Shown here one piece after another: positions 55,903 to 63,764 of a stretch of DNA of 64,000 nucleotides. Below the pieces are notes generated by a model that was not told the origin of the DNA, did not search any database, and saw only the letters and a list, made by a program, of their open reading frames with translations. Each line of letters begins with the position of its first letter. The first letter of the stretch is position 1. The stretch is from JAGWRA01 sp035534615 (lineage in GTDB: Bacteria > Acidobacteriota > Vicinamibacteria > Vicinamibacterales > CAVVIG01). The DNA is taken from contig DATLRO010000068.1 in assembly GCA_035534615.1 (NCBI GenBank), forward strand, positions 7,326-71,325, read 5' to 3'. Both the position numbers and the translations under genes were made by a program.

Positions 55903-56876
55903 GGCTGCAGTCCTTCGATGGCCGCCTGCGCGCGCCGCACCTCGGCCAGCAGCTCGCCGGCGCCGTCCTTCAGCAGCGCCTCCGCCACCCGGGCCCCGAG
56001 GCCTTCCGGATCGTCCTTCGGCCCGCGCGCGCGGTGGTGCAGGGCGCGGGCGCCGTCGATCGACAGGACGACGGCCCGCAGGTCCAGGTCGTCGCCGGCG
56101 GCCTGCGCCAGCGCCCCGAGCGGCATCTGGCAGCCGCCGCCGAGCGCGCGGACGAGCGCCCGCTCGGCCGCCAGCGCCCGAGAAGTCACCGCATCGTCGA
56201 TCGACGAGACCGCGGCGTGCGTGCGGCCGTCGCCCGCGCGGATCTCGACGGCGATGATCCCCTGGCCCGGCGCCGGGACGCAGGCGGAGGCCGGCAGGGG
56301 GGCGGTGATGCGGGAGGCGAATCCGAGCCGGTACAGGCCGGCGGCGGCCAGCACGAGGGCGTCGTGCTGGCCCTCGTCCAGCTTCCGGAGGCGGGTGTCG
56401 AGATTGCCGCGGACGCCGGCGAACTGCGCGTTCGGCGCGAGGCGGCGCAGCTGGGCCACGCGGCGGACGCTGCCGGTGCCGATGCGCGGCGCGCCTCCCA
56501 GCGCGGCGACGAGCGCGTCGAGCGTGGGCGACGCCGGCACGGCGGCCCCCGCCGGCAGCACCAGGGCATCGCGCGGGTCCTCGCGCGGCAGCACGGCCGC
56601 GATTGCCAGCCCGTCGGGCAGCACGGCCGGCATGTCCTTGCTGCTGTGCACCGCCAGGTCGATCCGGTCGCCGAGCAGCGCGTCTTCGAGCTCCTTGACG
56701 AACAGGCGCTTGCCGCCCACGTCGGCCAGCGGGGCGTCCTGCAGCCGGTCGCCGCTGGTCTGGATGATGACCACCTCGCAGGCCGGGCCGCCGGCCGCGG
56801 CGATGCGCGCCGCCACCGTCCGGGCCTGGTACCTGGCGAGCTGGCTGCCGCGCGTCCCCAGGCGCAGGCTACTCAT
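55899..56876 (-). CDS. hemC: Porphobilinogen deaminase (hydroxymethylbilane synthase)
   Basis: 325 aa. LRLGTRGSQLARYQA, catalytic Asp81 in VHSSKDMP, GTGSVRRVAQL, PAPGQGIIAVE, and the dipyrromethane-binding Cys249 in GGGCQMPLGA. ATG 56876 lies inside the end of hemA. Confidence 0.96.
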   Translation of the reverse strand: MSSLRLGTRGSQLARYQARTVAARIAAAGGPACEVVIIQTSGDRLQDAPLADVGGKRLFVKELEDALLGDRIDLAVHSSKDMPAVLPDGLAIAAVLPREDPRDALVLPAGAAVPASPTLDALVAALGGAPRIGTGSVRRVAQLRRLAPNAQFAGVRGNLDTRLRKLDEGQHDALVLAAAGLYRLGFASRITAPLPASACVPAPGQGIIAVEIRAGDGRTHAAVSSIDDAVTSRALAAERALVRALGGGCQMPLGALAQAAGDDLDLRAVVLSIDGARALHHRARGPKDDPEGLGARVAEALLKDGAGELLAEVRRAQAAIEGLQP

Positions 56877-58245
56877 CGTCCGCTCCCGGGAAGGCGCGGC
56901 TCCGTCCGGGGTAGCGCCGGGCGCGGTGTCGATCGGCCGGGTCCCCGGCCTCGTCCGGCGGCGTGGCGGCGCCGGCCCCGTCGTGGTCGAGGTCGAACAG
57001 GTGGCTGACCGCGTCGGCGTACAGCGTCATCGTCTCGGAGTCGGGCAACGCCTTGAGCTGCTCGGTCGGGCCGATGAGGAGTTTCTCGACCAGCAGCCGC
57101 GTGATCTCGTCGACGCGGGCGCGCGCGTCGGGCGGCAGGCCGGCGAGCTTCGGCTCGAGCCGCTGCAGCTCCGAGCGCCGGATCGCCTCGAACCGCTGCC
57201 GCAGGGCGACGACGGTCGGCACGGCGCTGCGCGCGCGCAGCCACGCGGCGAACCGGCCGACTTCCTCGTCCACGATCGTCTCGGCGCTCGTCACTTCCCC
57301 TGACCGCCGCGACAGGTTCTCCTGCACGATCGCCTGCAGGTCGTCGATGTTGTAGAGGAACACCTGCTCGAGGCTGCCGGTCGTGGGATCGACGTCGCGC
57401 GGCAGCGCGATGTCGATGATGAACAGCGGCCGGTTCCGGTGCGGCCCCATCGCACCGGCCACCTGCGCGCGGTCGAGGATCGGCGTGGCCGAGCCGGTCG
57501 CCGTCACGACGATGTCGGCCTCCGTCAGGGCCGCGGGCAGCGCCTCCCACGGCACGCCCACCGCCCCGTCGATCTGGTCGACCAGGGCGCTGGCGTGCGC
57601 GGCGGTCCGGCTCGTGATGACGATCTCGCGGATGCCCTGGCTCTTCAGATGAAGGGCGGTCAGCTTGCCCATCTCTCCCGCGCCGATCACCAGCACGCGC
57701 CGCCCTTTCAGATCCCCGAAGATCTTCCGGGCCAGCGAGACCGCGGCGTAACTGACCGAGACGGCCCCCTCCGCCAGCCCCGTCTCGGAGCGCACGCGCT
57801 TGCCGACGGCGAACGAGGAATGGAACAGGCGTGTCAGGAGCGGGCCGGCGACCTGCTCCTCGGCGGCGGTGGCGAACGCCTCCTTCACCTGGCCCAGAAT
57901 CTGCGGCTCGCCGACCACGAGGGAATCGAGGCCGGATGCGACCCGGAAGAGGTGCCGCACGGCGTCGGCGTCGAGCTGGTCGTAGAGATGCGGCGACAGT
58001 TCGGCGGCCGGCACGCCGTGGAACGCGCTCATGAACGCCACCAGATCCGCCTTCGCGCGCTCGGGGCTCTCGCACGCGACGTACAGCTCCGCCCGGTTAC
58101 AGGTCGACAGGACCACCGCCTCGCGGCTGGCGGGCCGCGCCGCGAGGGCCTGGAGCGCCGGCTTCAGGCGCGTCGAGAAATCGATCCGCTCCCGCATCTC
58201 GATGGGGGCCGTCCGATAACTGACGCCGACAAGCAGGATCTGCAT
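56869..58245 (-). CDS. hemA: Glutamyl-tRNA reductase
   Basis: 458 aa; first step of the C5 pathway. GVSYRTAPIEMRE, catalytic Cys49 in STCNRAELY, GEPQILGQVKEA, the NADPH loop VIGAGEMGKL, and a C-terminal dimerisation helix. The last 40 residues are a charged tail. ATG 58245; ccsA/hemX-like gene upstream. Confidence 0.96.
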   Translation of the reverse strand: MQILLVGVSYRTAPIEMRERIDFSTRLKPALQALAARPASREAVVLSTCNRAELYVACESPERAKADLVAFMSAFHGVPAAELSPHLYDQLDADAVRHLFRVASGLDSLVVGEPQILGQVKEAFATAAEEQVAGPLLTRLFHSSFAVGKRVRSETGLAEGAVSVSYAAVSLARKIFGDLKGRRVLVIGAGEMGKLTALHLKSQGIREIVITSRTAAHASALVDQIDGAVGVPWEALPAALTEADIVVTATGSATPILDRAQVAGAMGPHRNRPLFIIDIALPRDVDPTTGSLEQVFLYNIDDLQAIVQENLSRRSGEVTSAETIVDEEVGRFAAWLRARSAVPTVVALRQRFEAIRRSELQRLEPKLAGLPPDARARVDEITRLLVEKLLIGPTEQLKALPDSETMTLYADAVSHLFDLDHDGAGAATPPDEAGDPADRHRARRYPGRSRAFPGADDE

Positions 58246-58264
58246 GCGTTGAGAGGGCCCGGGG

Positions 58265-58287
58265 GCGGCCGCCGCCGGAGCGGCCGC
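58265..58287. other. Inverted repeat between ccsA-like gene and hemA
   Basis: GCGGCCGC arms around a 7-nt loop, with further GC-rich pairing outside, in the 59-bp gap on the transcribed strand. Possible attenuator or stability element. Confidence 0.4.
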
Positions 58288-58304
58288 GCCGGGGGGCCCG
58301 CCGT

Positions 58305-59129
58305 TCAGAAGGTGTGGCTCGTGGTCAGGAAGTAGCTGATCGGCACGAGATTCACCAGCACGATCACGAATCCGATGATGGAGAGCCAGGCGGTGCGCCG
58401 GCCGCTCCACCCCGACATGTGCAGCGCCACGACCTCGAACGAATAGACCGCCCAGCAGACCAGCGCGGCGAAGATCTTCGGATCGCCGAGCGACATCGCC
58501 TGCACGCGCGGGTCGGTCGGATCGATGATCCGCGCCTGCGCGGCCCAGATGGTCCCCACGATGATGCCGACCGTCAGGAAGATCCAGCCGACGACGACCG
58601 CGCGGCGGTTCATGACGTCGAGCACCTGCAGCGACGGCAGGCGCTCGTAGAAGACGCCCAGATGCTTGGCCTTGATTTCCTTGAACAGGAGCATGTACGT
58701 GACGCCGATCACGCACGCCAGCGCGAAGCTCGCGTAGGCGAACAGCAGCGACGACACGTGCACGCCGAACCACGGGCTGTGAAGGACCGCCGCCTGATCT
58801 TCGTGGCCCGGGTGCAGCGCCGGGATCGCCTGCATCACGACGATCAGCGGCAGGATGAACACGCCCATCGCCCGCTCGCCGGTGGTCACCTCGGTGTACA
58901 GGTAGGCGAGGGCCAGCAGCCAGACGAAGGTCGACACGGCCGGCGAGGCCCCCGCCACGGGAATGTGTCCGCTCGTGACGGTCTGCATCCCGATGATGAA
59001 CGTGTGCGCCAGCGCCCCCGCCATCAGCAGCATCGTGGCGGCCCGGCCGGCGCCCGCCGAGCGGCGCGCGAAGTGGCGCCCGTAGGCCAGGGCGGCCGCC
59101 GCATAGAGCATCAGGGGGACGACATTCAT
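58305..59129 (-). CDS. CcsA/ResC/HemX-like cytochrome c assembly protein
   Basis: 274 aa with about eight membrane helices. Conserved WFGVHVSSLLFAYASFALAC and the tryptophan/His pattern of the CcmC/CcsA family (heme handling). Position just ahead of hemA matches hemX, a HemA-level regulator in Bacillus. Here either role is possible; no ccsB partner is visible. Confidence 0.85.
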   Translation of the reverse strand: MNVVPLMLYAAAALAYGRHFARRSAGAGRAATMLLMAGALAHTFIIGMQTVTSGHIPVAGASPAVSTFVWLLALAYLYTEVTTGERAMGVFILPLIVVMQAIPALHPGHEDQAAVLHSPWFGVHVSSLLFAYASFALACVIGVTYMLLFKEIKAKHLGVFYERLPSLQVLDVMNRRAVVVGWIFLTVGIIVGTIWAAQARIIDPTDPRVQAMSLGDPKIFAALVCWAVYSFEVVALHMSGWSGRRTAWLSIIGFVIVLVNLVPISYFLTTSHTF

Positions 59130-59158
59130 CCGATGGTCACCTCGAGCCGCGCCCGGCG

Positions 59159-60148
59159 CTACTTCGTCGGCGCATAGTAGCCCGGCTTGGTCCGGACGAT
59201 GGCGTCGGGCCGATCCACCTGCACCACGATCCGCCGCCAGGCCCCGTCGCGGAGCGGGTTGCCGGACGTGTAGCCGAGACGGTACTGACTCGACAGTTCC
59301 GTCGCGATCTGCTGGTAGACCGTGTTCAGGTCCTTCAGCTGCTCAGGGAAGAACGCCCGCCCGCCCGTCTGCGCCGCCAGCTGGCGCAGCACGTAGGTCG
59401 ACTCGTCGTAGCCGCCCCGCGCGATCGTCAGGCCTTCCGGCGAGCGGAGTCCGATCGTGTAGATCGCCGTCTCCGATCGCTTCGCGAGATCGAGCGCCTC
59501 GTCGAACGTCACCAGGCTCGACGTGTCGTCGCCGTCCGACAGCAGGATGATCGCCTGGCGCCGCACGTCGTTCGGGTGCTCCCGGATCACCTTCTTCAGC
59601 TCGTTCAGCGCGATGTAGACGGCGTTGTAGAGCGCCGTGGAGCCGCCCGCCGACGTCTGCAGAATCGCGCGATCGAGCACCTGCCGGTCGTCGGTGAACG
59701 GCGCCAGTATCTGCACGCGGCTGTCGAAATCGATGACTTCGGCCAGATCCTGCGGCCGGAGCTGCCTGACGAAGCCGATGGCGGCCTGCTGCGCCGTCGG
59801 CAGCTTCTCCTCCATGCTGGCGCTGGTGTCGAGCAGCAGCGCCAGCGCGACCGGCAGCTTCGTCGCGTCGAAGTAGGTCAGGTTCTGACGGACGCCGTCC
59901 TCGTAGACCTGGAAGTCCTTCTCGCCCAGACCGGTGAGGTAATGTCCCGTCGGGTCGGTCACCGTGACGTTCAGCGAGACGACCTCGACGCCCGCCCGGA
60001 ACGACGGCAGCTGCGAAGGCACCTGCCGGGCGCCCGCCTGCGCCTGGACGTCGCGCGGACCGGCGACCGCGAGCGCGCAGGCCGCCAGCAGGGCCGCGAC
60101 CGCCGGGACCGGGCCGGTCCGTCCGCGACCGGGCGCGCGCCAGGTCAC
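59159..60148 (-). CDS. Secreted VWA-domain protein (acidobacterial type) 2
   Basis: 329 aa. Signal peptide (about 1-40, ending VQAQA), then a short Ig-like stretch SLNVTVTDPTGHYLTGLGEKDFQVYEDGV. The VWA domain has MIDAS DTSAS (LLLDTSASM), GSTALYNAV and LLSDGDDTS. The C-terminal YRLGYTSGN and KPGYYAPTK end the family pattern. GTG start 60148 overlaps the stop of the upstream paralogue (GTGA). Role unknown, abundant in Acidobacteriota. Confidence 0.88.
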   Translation of the reverse strand: MTWRAPGRGRTGPVPAVAALLAACALAVAGPRDVQAQAGARQVPSQLPSFRAGVEVVSLNVTVTDPTGHYLTGLGEKDFQVYEDGVRQNLTYFDATKLPVALALLLDTSASMEEKLPTAQQAAIGFVRQLRPQDLAEVIDFDSRVQILAPFTDDRQVLDRAILQTSAGGSTALYNAVYIALNELKKVIREHPNDVRRQAIILLSDGDDTSSLVTFDEALDLAKRSETAIYTIGLRSPEGLTIARGGYDESTYVLRQLAAQTGGRAFFPEQLKDLNTVYQQIATELSSQYRLGYTSGNPLRDGAWRRIVVQVDRPDAIVRTKPGYYAPTK

Positions 60149-61038
60149 CGCTGCCTCGTCGGCCGAATCGGCGTGCCGCGGGCCACGAGGCCCGGGCGAT
60201 CCACACTGACCGTGAACTTCGTCGGCGGAATCAGCGACTCCGGGTGCGCGTAGGTCAGCCGGTACTGGTGCGACAGATCGTCGGCGATCTGCATCAGGGT
60301 CCTGTTCAACGCCATCCCCGCCAGAATCTGATCGTGCCGTCCGCCGGTGATCCGCGTGCCGCGGTCGAGGACCATCGCCCGGTTGCGCGCCGAGGCGTTG
60401 AACAGGTTGGACGCCGGCGGGCCGACGACCACCGCGTCGAGCGCTGCGCCGCACCGTGTGAGCGCGTCGAGTACGCTCTGGTACTGCGGGTTGCTGAACT
60501 CCGGCCCGTCGGTCGTGATGACCAGGATGACCGACCGTGTGGCCGCCCGCTTCTGGAGGCCGTGCGACACCTCGACCAGCGCATCCAGCAGGTAGGCGCC
60601 GCTGCCCGGGTCGGGGAACAGCCGCCGCGCACCCTGTTCGAGCCGCGCGACGTTCATGGTGTAGTCGGTGAGGATCGTGGGGCGCGAGCCGAAGCCGACG
60701 AGGGTCATCGGATTGCGGCCGCCCATCCGGTGGATGAAAGCTTCCACCGCCGGGCGGAAGTCCTGCATGTACGGCCCGGCCGCCTGGCTCGTGTCGACCA
60801 GCACGGCGATGTCGATCGGATCGGTGGCCGGCTCGGCCCGCAGCACTTCACGCGGCACGCCGTCCTCGTACACCGTGAAGTCGGCCGCCGTCAGGCCGGT
60901 CACCGGCGCCCCCGCCTTGTCGAGGACGCTGACGTACATGCCCCGGTGGACGTCCTGCGCCCGCGCGGCCGGCGTCGCCGCCGCGGCCACGAGCATCGTC
61001 AGGCCGAGCACGACGGCTGGAGTCTGGAAGCTTCGCAT
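60145..61038 (-). CDS. Secreted VWA-domain protein (acidobacterial type) 1
   Basis: 297 aa paralogue of the following gene. Signal peptide (1-27, ending ARAQ), YVSVLDKAGAPVTGLTAADFTVYEDG, a MIDAS-like VLVDTSQA (the third MIDAS residue is Gln rather than Ser), and the TTDGPE block. Ends with LSHQYRLTYAHPESL. Strong promoter 24 bp upstream; first gene of the two-gene unit. Confidence 0.87.
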   Translation of the reverse strand: MRSFQTPAVVLGLTMLVAAAATPAARAQDVHRGMYVSVLDKAGAPVTGLTAADFTVYEDGVPREVLRAEPATDPIDIAVLVDTSQAAGPYMQDFRPAVEAFIHRMGGRNPMTLVGFGSRPTILTDYTMNVARLEQGARRLFPDPGSGAYLLDALVEVSHGLQKRAATRSVILVITTDGPEFSNPQYQSVLDALTRCGAALDAVVVGPPASNLFNASARNRAMVLDRGTRITGGRHDQILAGMALNRTLMQIADDLSHQYRLTYAHPESLIPPTKFTVSVDRPGLVARGTPIRPTRQR

Positions 61039-61061
61039 GACGGAAGAGAGAGTCTTCGGTC

Positions 61062-61091
61062 AGTATAGGCCTCCGGTTTCGAAAGCGTCAA
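61062..61091 (-). promoter_or_regulatory. Sigma70-type promoter of the VWA operon
   Basis: TTGACG (61086-61091), 18-bp spacer, TATACT (61062-61067) on the minus strand, 23 bases before ATG. Confidence 0.65.
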
Positions 61092-61128
61092 GCCGACGGT
61101 ATGCCAAAAATCTTTAGGAATCTGTAAG

Positions 61129-61158
61129 TTGCGGAGATGCCGGTCGGCGGCGTACTCT
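61129..61158 (+). promoter_or_regulatory. Candidate promoter of the atp operon
   Basis: TTGCGG (61129-61134), 18-bp spacer, TACTCT (61153-61158); moderate. 45 bp before atpZ. Confidence 0.35.
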
Positions 61159-61203
61159 CGCTTCCGAAATCGGTCCGAAGTCTTTAAGATGAGGAGATTG
61201 CCG

Positions 61204-61473
61204 ATGAGCAGCCCCTGGCGCAGACAGCACGCCGAGACGTTCCGGGCGCTCGGCTCGGTCGGGGCCGTGGGGATCGCGTTCGTGCTGGCGCTGATCATCG
61301 GCTTCTGGGTCGGCCACGTCCTCGACACCTGGCTCGGCACGTCTCCCTGGTTCTCGATTCTGTTCTTCTTCTTCGGTCTGGCGGCCGGCGTCCTGAACGT
61401 GTACCGGACGATGGCGGAGGCCGGGGGAGGAGGCCGCCGGGAGGGGGAGAAGAAGCCGGGGCCGCGCCGTTGA
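61204..61473 (+). CDS. atpZ: AtpZ-like F0F1 ATPase-associated protein
   Basis: 89 aa, two membrane helices (about 17-39 and 45-65): VGIAFVLALIIGFWVGHVLDTWLG and ILFFFFGLAAGVLNVYRTM, the AtpZ/AtpI-like pair. Assists F0 assembly or Mg2+ uptake in studied cases. GAGGAG (61191-61196) sets ATG 61204. Confidence 0.87.
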   Translation: MSSPWRRQHAETFRALGSVGAVGIAFVLALIIGFWVGHVLDTWLGTSPWFSILFFFFGLAAGVLNVYRTMAEAGGGGRREGEKKPGPRR

Positions 61474-61515
61474 GGCGGCGATTCGGCCGGCCCTGAAGGC
61501 CGCAGGCTTCCGGTC

Positions 61516-61929
61516 ATGCTCATGCATGCGCACCTGTCCGAACCCGATCCGCGGCTCCGGCATCTCGAGCGCGAGGCGGTGGTGGCGTGTCTGGTCCTCA
61601 CGGGGGTGAGTCTCGTGGTGGCGGCGGCGCCCGTGCGGGCGGCGGTGAGTGTGCTGGGGGGCGGCGGGCTGGTGTGGTTCAGTTACCGGGGAATCAAGGG
61701 GGCGGTGGACGCGGCGCTGGGCGGCGCGGTGGGGCCGTGGACGAAGCTCTGGCGGCTGGTGAAGTTTTTCACAAGGTACGTTATACTGGCCGCCGCGGCG
61801 TACGTCATCGTGGTGCGTCTGCGCCTGCACATTGTCGGGGTGCTGGCGGGCGCCTCGTCGTTTGTACTGGCTGTGCTGGTCGAGGCCGGGCGGATCGTCC
61901 TGGCGGCCCGGCGGACCGGGCACGCGTGA
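61516..61929 (+). CDS. atpI: ATP synthase I-like protein
   Basis: 137 aa, four membrane helices, weakly conserved family. Identified from helix pattern and position between atpZ and atpB. A T-rich stretch near 61767-61795 is unusual for this DNA but lies within the third helix. Confidence 0.75.
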   Translation: MLMHAHLSEPDPRLRHLEREAVVACLVLTGVSLVVAAAPVRAAVSVLGGGGLVWFSYRGIKGAVDAALGGAVGPWTKLWRLVKFFTRYVILAAAAYVIVVRLRLHIVGVLAGASSFVLAVLVEAGRIVLAARRTGHA

Positions 61930-61947
61930 TCGGGTTCAGCGACGCGC

Positions 61948-62736
61948 ATGGAGAAGCTGCACCATCCCCTCTGGATTGTCGAGCTGGTGAACGCGGTGTT
62001 CGGACCGCTGCTGGCGGCGGCGCTGCGCCCCTTCGGGCGCGCTGCGGCCGGCGCCCCGGTGATTCCCGACTACCTCGTGATGTCGGCGCTGGTCGTGCTG
62101 GCGCTCACGGCGGTCTGCCTGCTCGTGCGGAGCCGGCTGAGCGTCGAGAACCCGAGCCGGCTGCAGATTGTCTTCGAGGACGGCGTGGCCGGACTGAACG
62201 GCCTGCTGAAGGACTACATCGGGCCGAAAGGGCCGCGCTACCTGCCGATTGCGGCGTCGGTGTTCATCTTCATCCTGTGCGCGAACCTCATGGGGCTGGT
62301 GCCCGGCCTGATGGCGCCGACGAGCAACATCAACGTGCCGCTCGGCTGCGCGATCACCGTGTGGGTCTACTACCACATCGAGGGGGTGCGGGCGCAGGGG
62401 CTCTGGCACTACCTGAAGCACTTTGCGACGCCGCCCGGCGCGCCGCTCTTCACCGCGCCGCTGATGCTGCCGATCGAAATCATCAGCCACCTGTCCCGGC
62501 TCCTCTCGCTCTCGCTCCGGTTGTTCGGCAACATCTTCGGCGAGGAACTGGTCATCGCGATTCTGTTCAGCATCATTCCGTTCCTGGTGCCGATCCCGAT
62601 GATGTTCATGGGGATCATCACCGGCACGCTGCAGGCGTTCATCTTCCTGCTGCTGACGGCGATCTACCTCGGGGGCGCGGTCGCCACCGAGCACGACACG
62701 CAGGCGCACGGCGAGTTCGCCGCCGGCGAGGTGTGA
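61948..62736 (+). CDS. atpB: F0F1 ATP synthase subunit a
   Basis: 262 aa, five to six helices. The functional Arg is in LSLSLRLFGNIFGEE, with PIEIISHLSRLLSLSLR around it, and the C-terminal FIFLLLTAIYLGGAV. Forms the ion path with subunit c. Confidence 0.96.
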   Translation: MEKLHHPLWIVELVNAVFGPLLAAALRPFGRAAAGAPVIPDYLVMSALVVLALTAVCLLVRSRLSVENPSRLQIVFEDGVAGLNGLLKDYIGPKGPRYLPIAASVFIFILCANLMGLVPGLMAPTSNINVPLGCAITVWVYYHIEGVRAQGLWHYLKHFATPPGAPLFTAPLMLPIEIISHLSRLLSLSLRLFGNIFGEELVIAILFSIIPFLVPIPMMFMGIITGTLQAFIFLLLTAIYLGGAVATEHDTQAHGEFAAGEV

Positions 62737-62800
62737 TCCGATCGTCGACGTGTTCCGTCACCTGTCCCGTTGAACCGCTAATTTCGAGGAGGCTTTGGTT

Positions 62801-63160
62801 GTGAGCAAACGGTCCTTCCTGCTGATGACGTTCGTGTTTCTCGCCCTGGGCGCGGTGGTGCCGCTGCACGCACAGGAAGCGGCCGGGGCGGCTGCCGGCG
62901 CCGCGGCGGCCGGGCATGCCGAGCTGATCAAGTGGTCGATCATCGCGGCCGGCTTCCCGCTCGGGCTCGCGGCCGCGTTCGGCGCGATCGGCCAGGGCAT
63001 GAGCATCAGCGGTGCCGTGCAGAGCATCGCGCGGAATCCGAGTGCCGCCGGTGAAATCCGGGGCAACCTGATTCTCGGCCTCGTCCTGATCGAATCGCTC
63101 GTCATCTACGTCCTGCTGATCTCTCTGATCCTCTTCTTCGTGCATCCGTTCGGCGCCTAG
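62801..63160 (+). CDS. atpE: F0F1 ATP synthase subunit c, with N-terminal signal sequence
   Basis: 119 aa against about 80 for common c subunits. Residues 1-25 look like a signal peptide ending in PLHAQ, followed by an Ala/Gly-rich stretch; the two c helices start about residue 41. The ion site is Q65 (GQGMS) and E98-S99-L-V-I-Y103, equivalent to Q32/E65/S66/Y70 of Ilyobacter. The Thr67 position is Leu. GTG 62801 with GAGGAGG upstream. No atpF, H, A, G, D or C follows. Confidence 0.95.
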   Translation: MSKRSFLLMTFVFLALGAVVPLHAQEAAGAAAGAAAAGHAELIKWSIIAAGFPLGLAAAFGAIGQGMSISGAVQSIARNPSAAGEIRGNLILGLVLIESLVIYVLLISLILFFVHPFGA

Positions 63161-63180
63161 CCTGCGTTCGAGGGGACAGG

Positions 63181-63215
63181 GGCCGCGGCGCGCCACCAGC
63201 GGCGCGCCGCGGGCC
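63181..63215 (+). terminator. Hairpin after atpE
   Basis: GGCC-GCGGCGCGCC pairs with GGCGCGCCGC-GGGCC (one bulge) around a 6-nt loop, 20 bp after the stop. Probable end of the atp transcript; no U-tract. Confidence 0.6.
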
Positions 63216-63335
63216 GAGCCCCCGAGCCCCGAGCACTGAGCCCCGAGCCCCAAGCACTGAGCCCAAGCCCCGAGCCCCCGAGCACTGAGCCCCCGAGCCC
63301 CGACCACCGAGCACTGAGCCCCGAGCCCCGAGTCA
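63214..63335. repeat. Heptamer (CGAGCCC/TGAGCCC/CGAGCAC) array
   Basis: About seventeen units of a degenerate 7-bp motif in direct tandem, the longest such array in the window. It lies directly after the atp terminator hairpin. Confidence 0.8.
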
Positions 63336-63764
63336 GGCTCTCGCAACGGGCGAAGGCGCTCGGTAACGGGAGTCCTGCGATCGACCGATTAATAGCAGCA
63401 GCGCGTCAGCGCTTGGGGCGAAATCGTGTGCCAGAGTGGGCACATACATGCTCCGCGCGGGTACGAAAATGCGGCTGCCGACGCGGAGATAACCGTGGCT
63501 CCAGGGGAAAATTCCGTGCAAGCGCTGACTTCAATCCGTGATATTGGATAGCGGCGATCTAGTGTGTTGGATTTACAGTAGTTCCGAATTGATACTCGAA
63601 CCCGTAATCCATTGGCAGTCAGCATGTTCTGAAAATCACTCGAATGCCACGCAGTTTGCATGGTGAGTGCTGGCGCTCTGGAGGTTGGACGGAACGAAGC
63701 GTGCAAGCCGCCGAGGGTCATTGTGACCGGGTCTTACTGACCGTTGGAGGACAAGGATAAGCCT
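63336..63764. other. Lower-GC intergenic region before the receptor gene
   Basis: About 430 bp, noticeably AT-richer than its surroundings. Short ORFs here show no family motif. GGAGG at 63745-63749 is the probable ribosome-binding site of the receptor gene. No tRNA, att site or clear promoter was identified. Confidence 0.5.

Noticed and set aside
63214..63335. CRISPR array
   Set aside because: Unit is only about 7 bp with no spacers and no cas genes; it is a degenerate tandem repeat.
63389..63721. 110-aa minus-strand ORF in the lower-GC gap
   Set aside because: No ribosome-binding site, no recognisable domain, ordinary composition for random ORF; left as intergenic.
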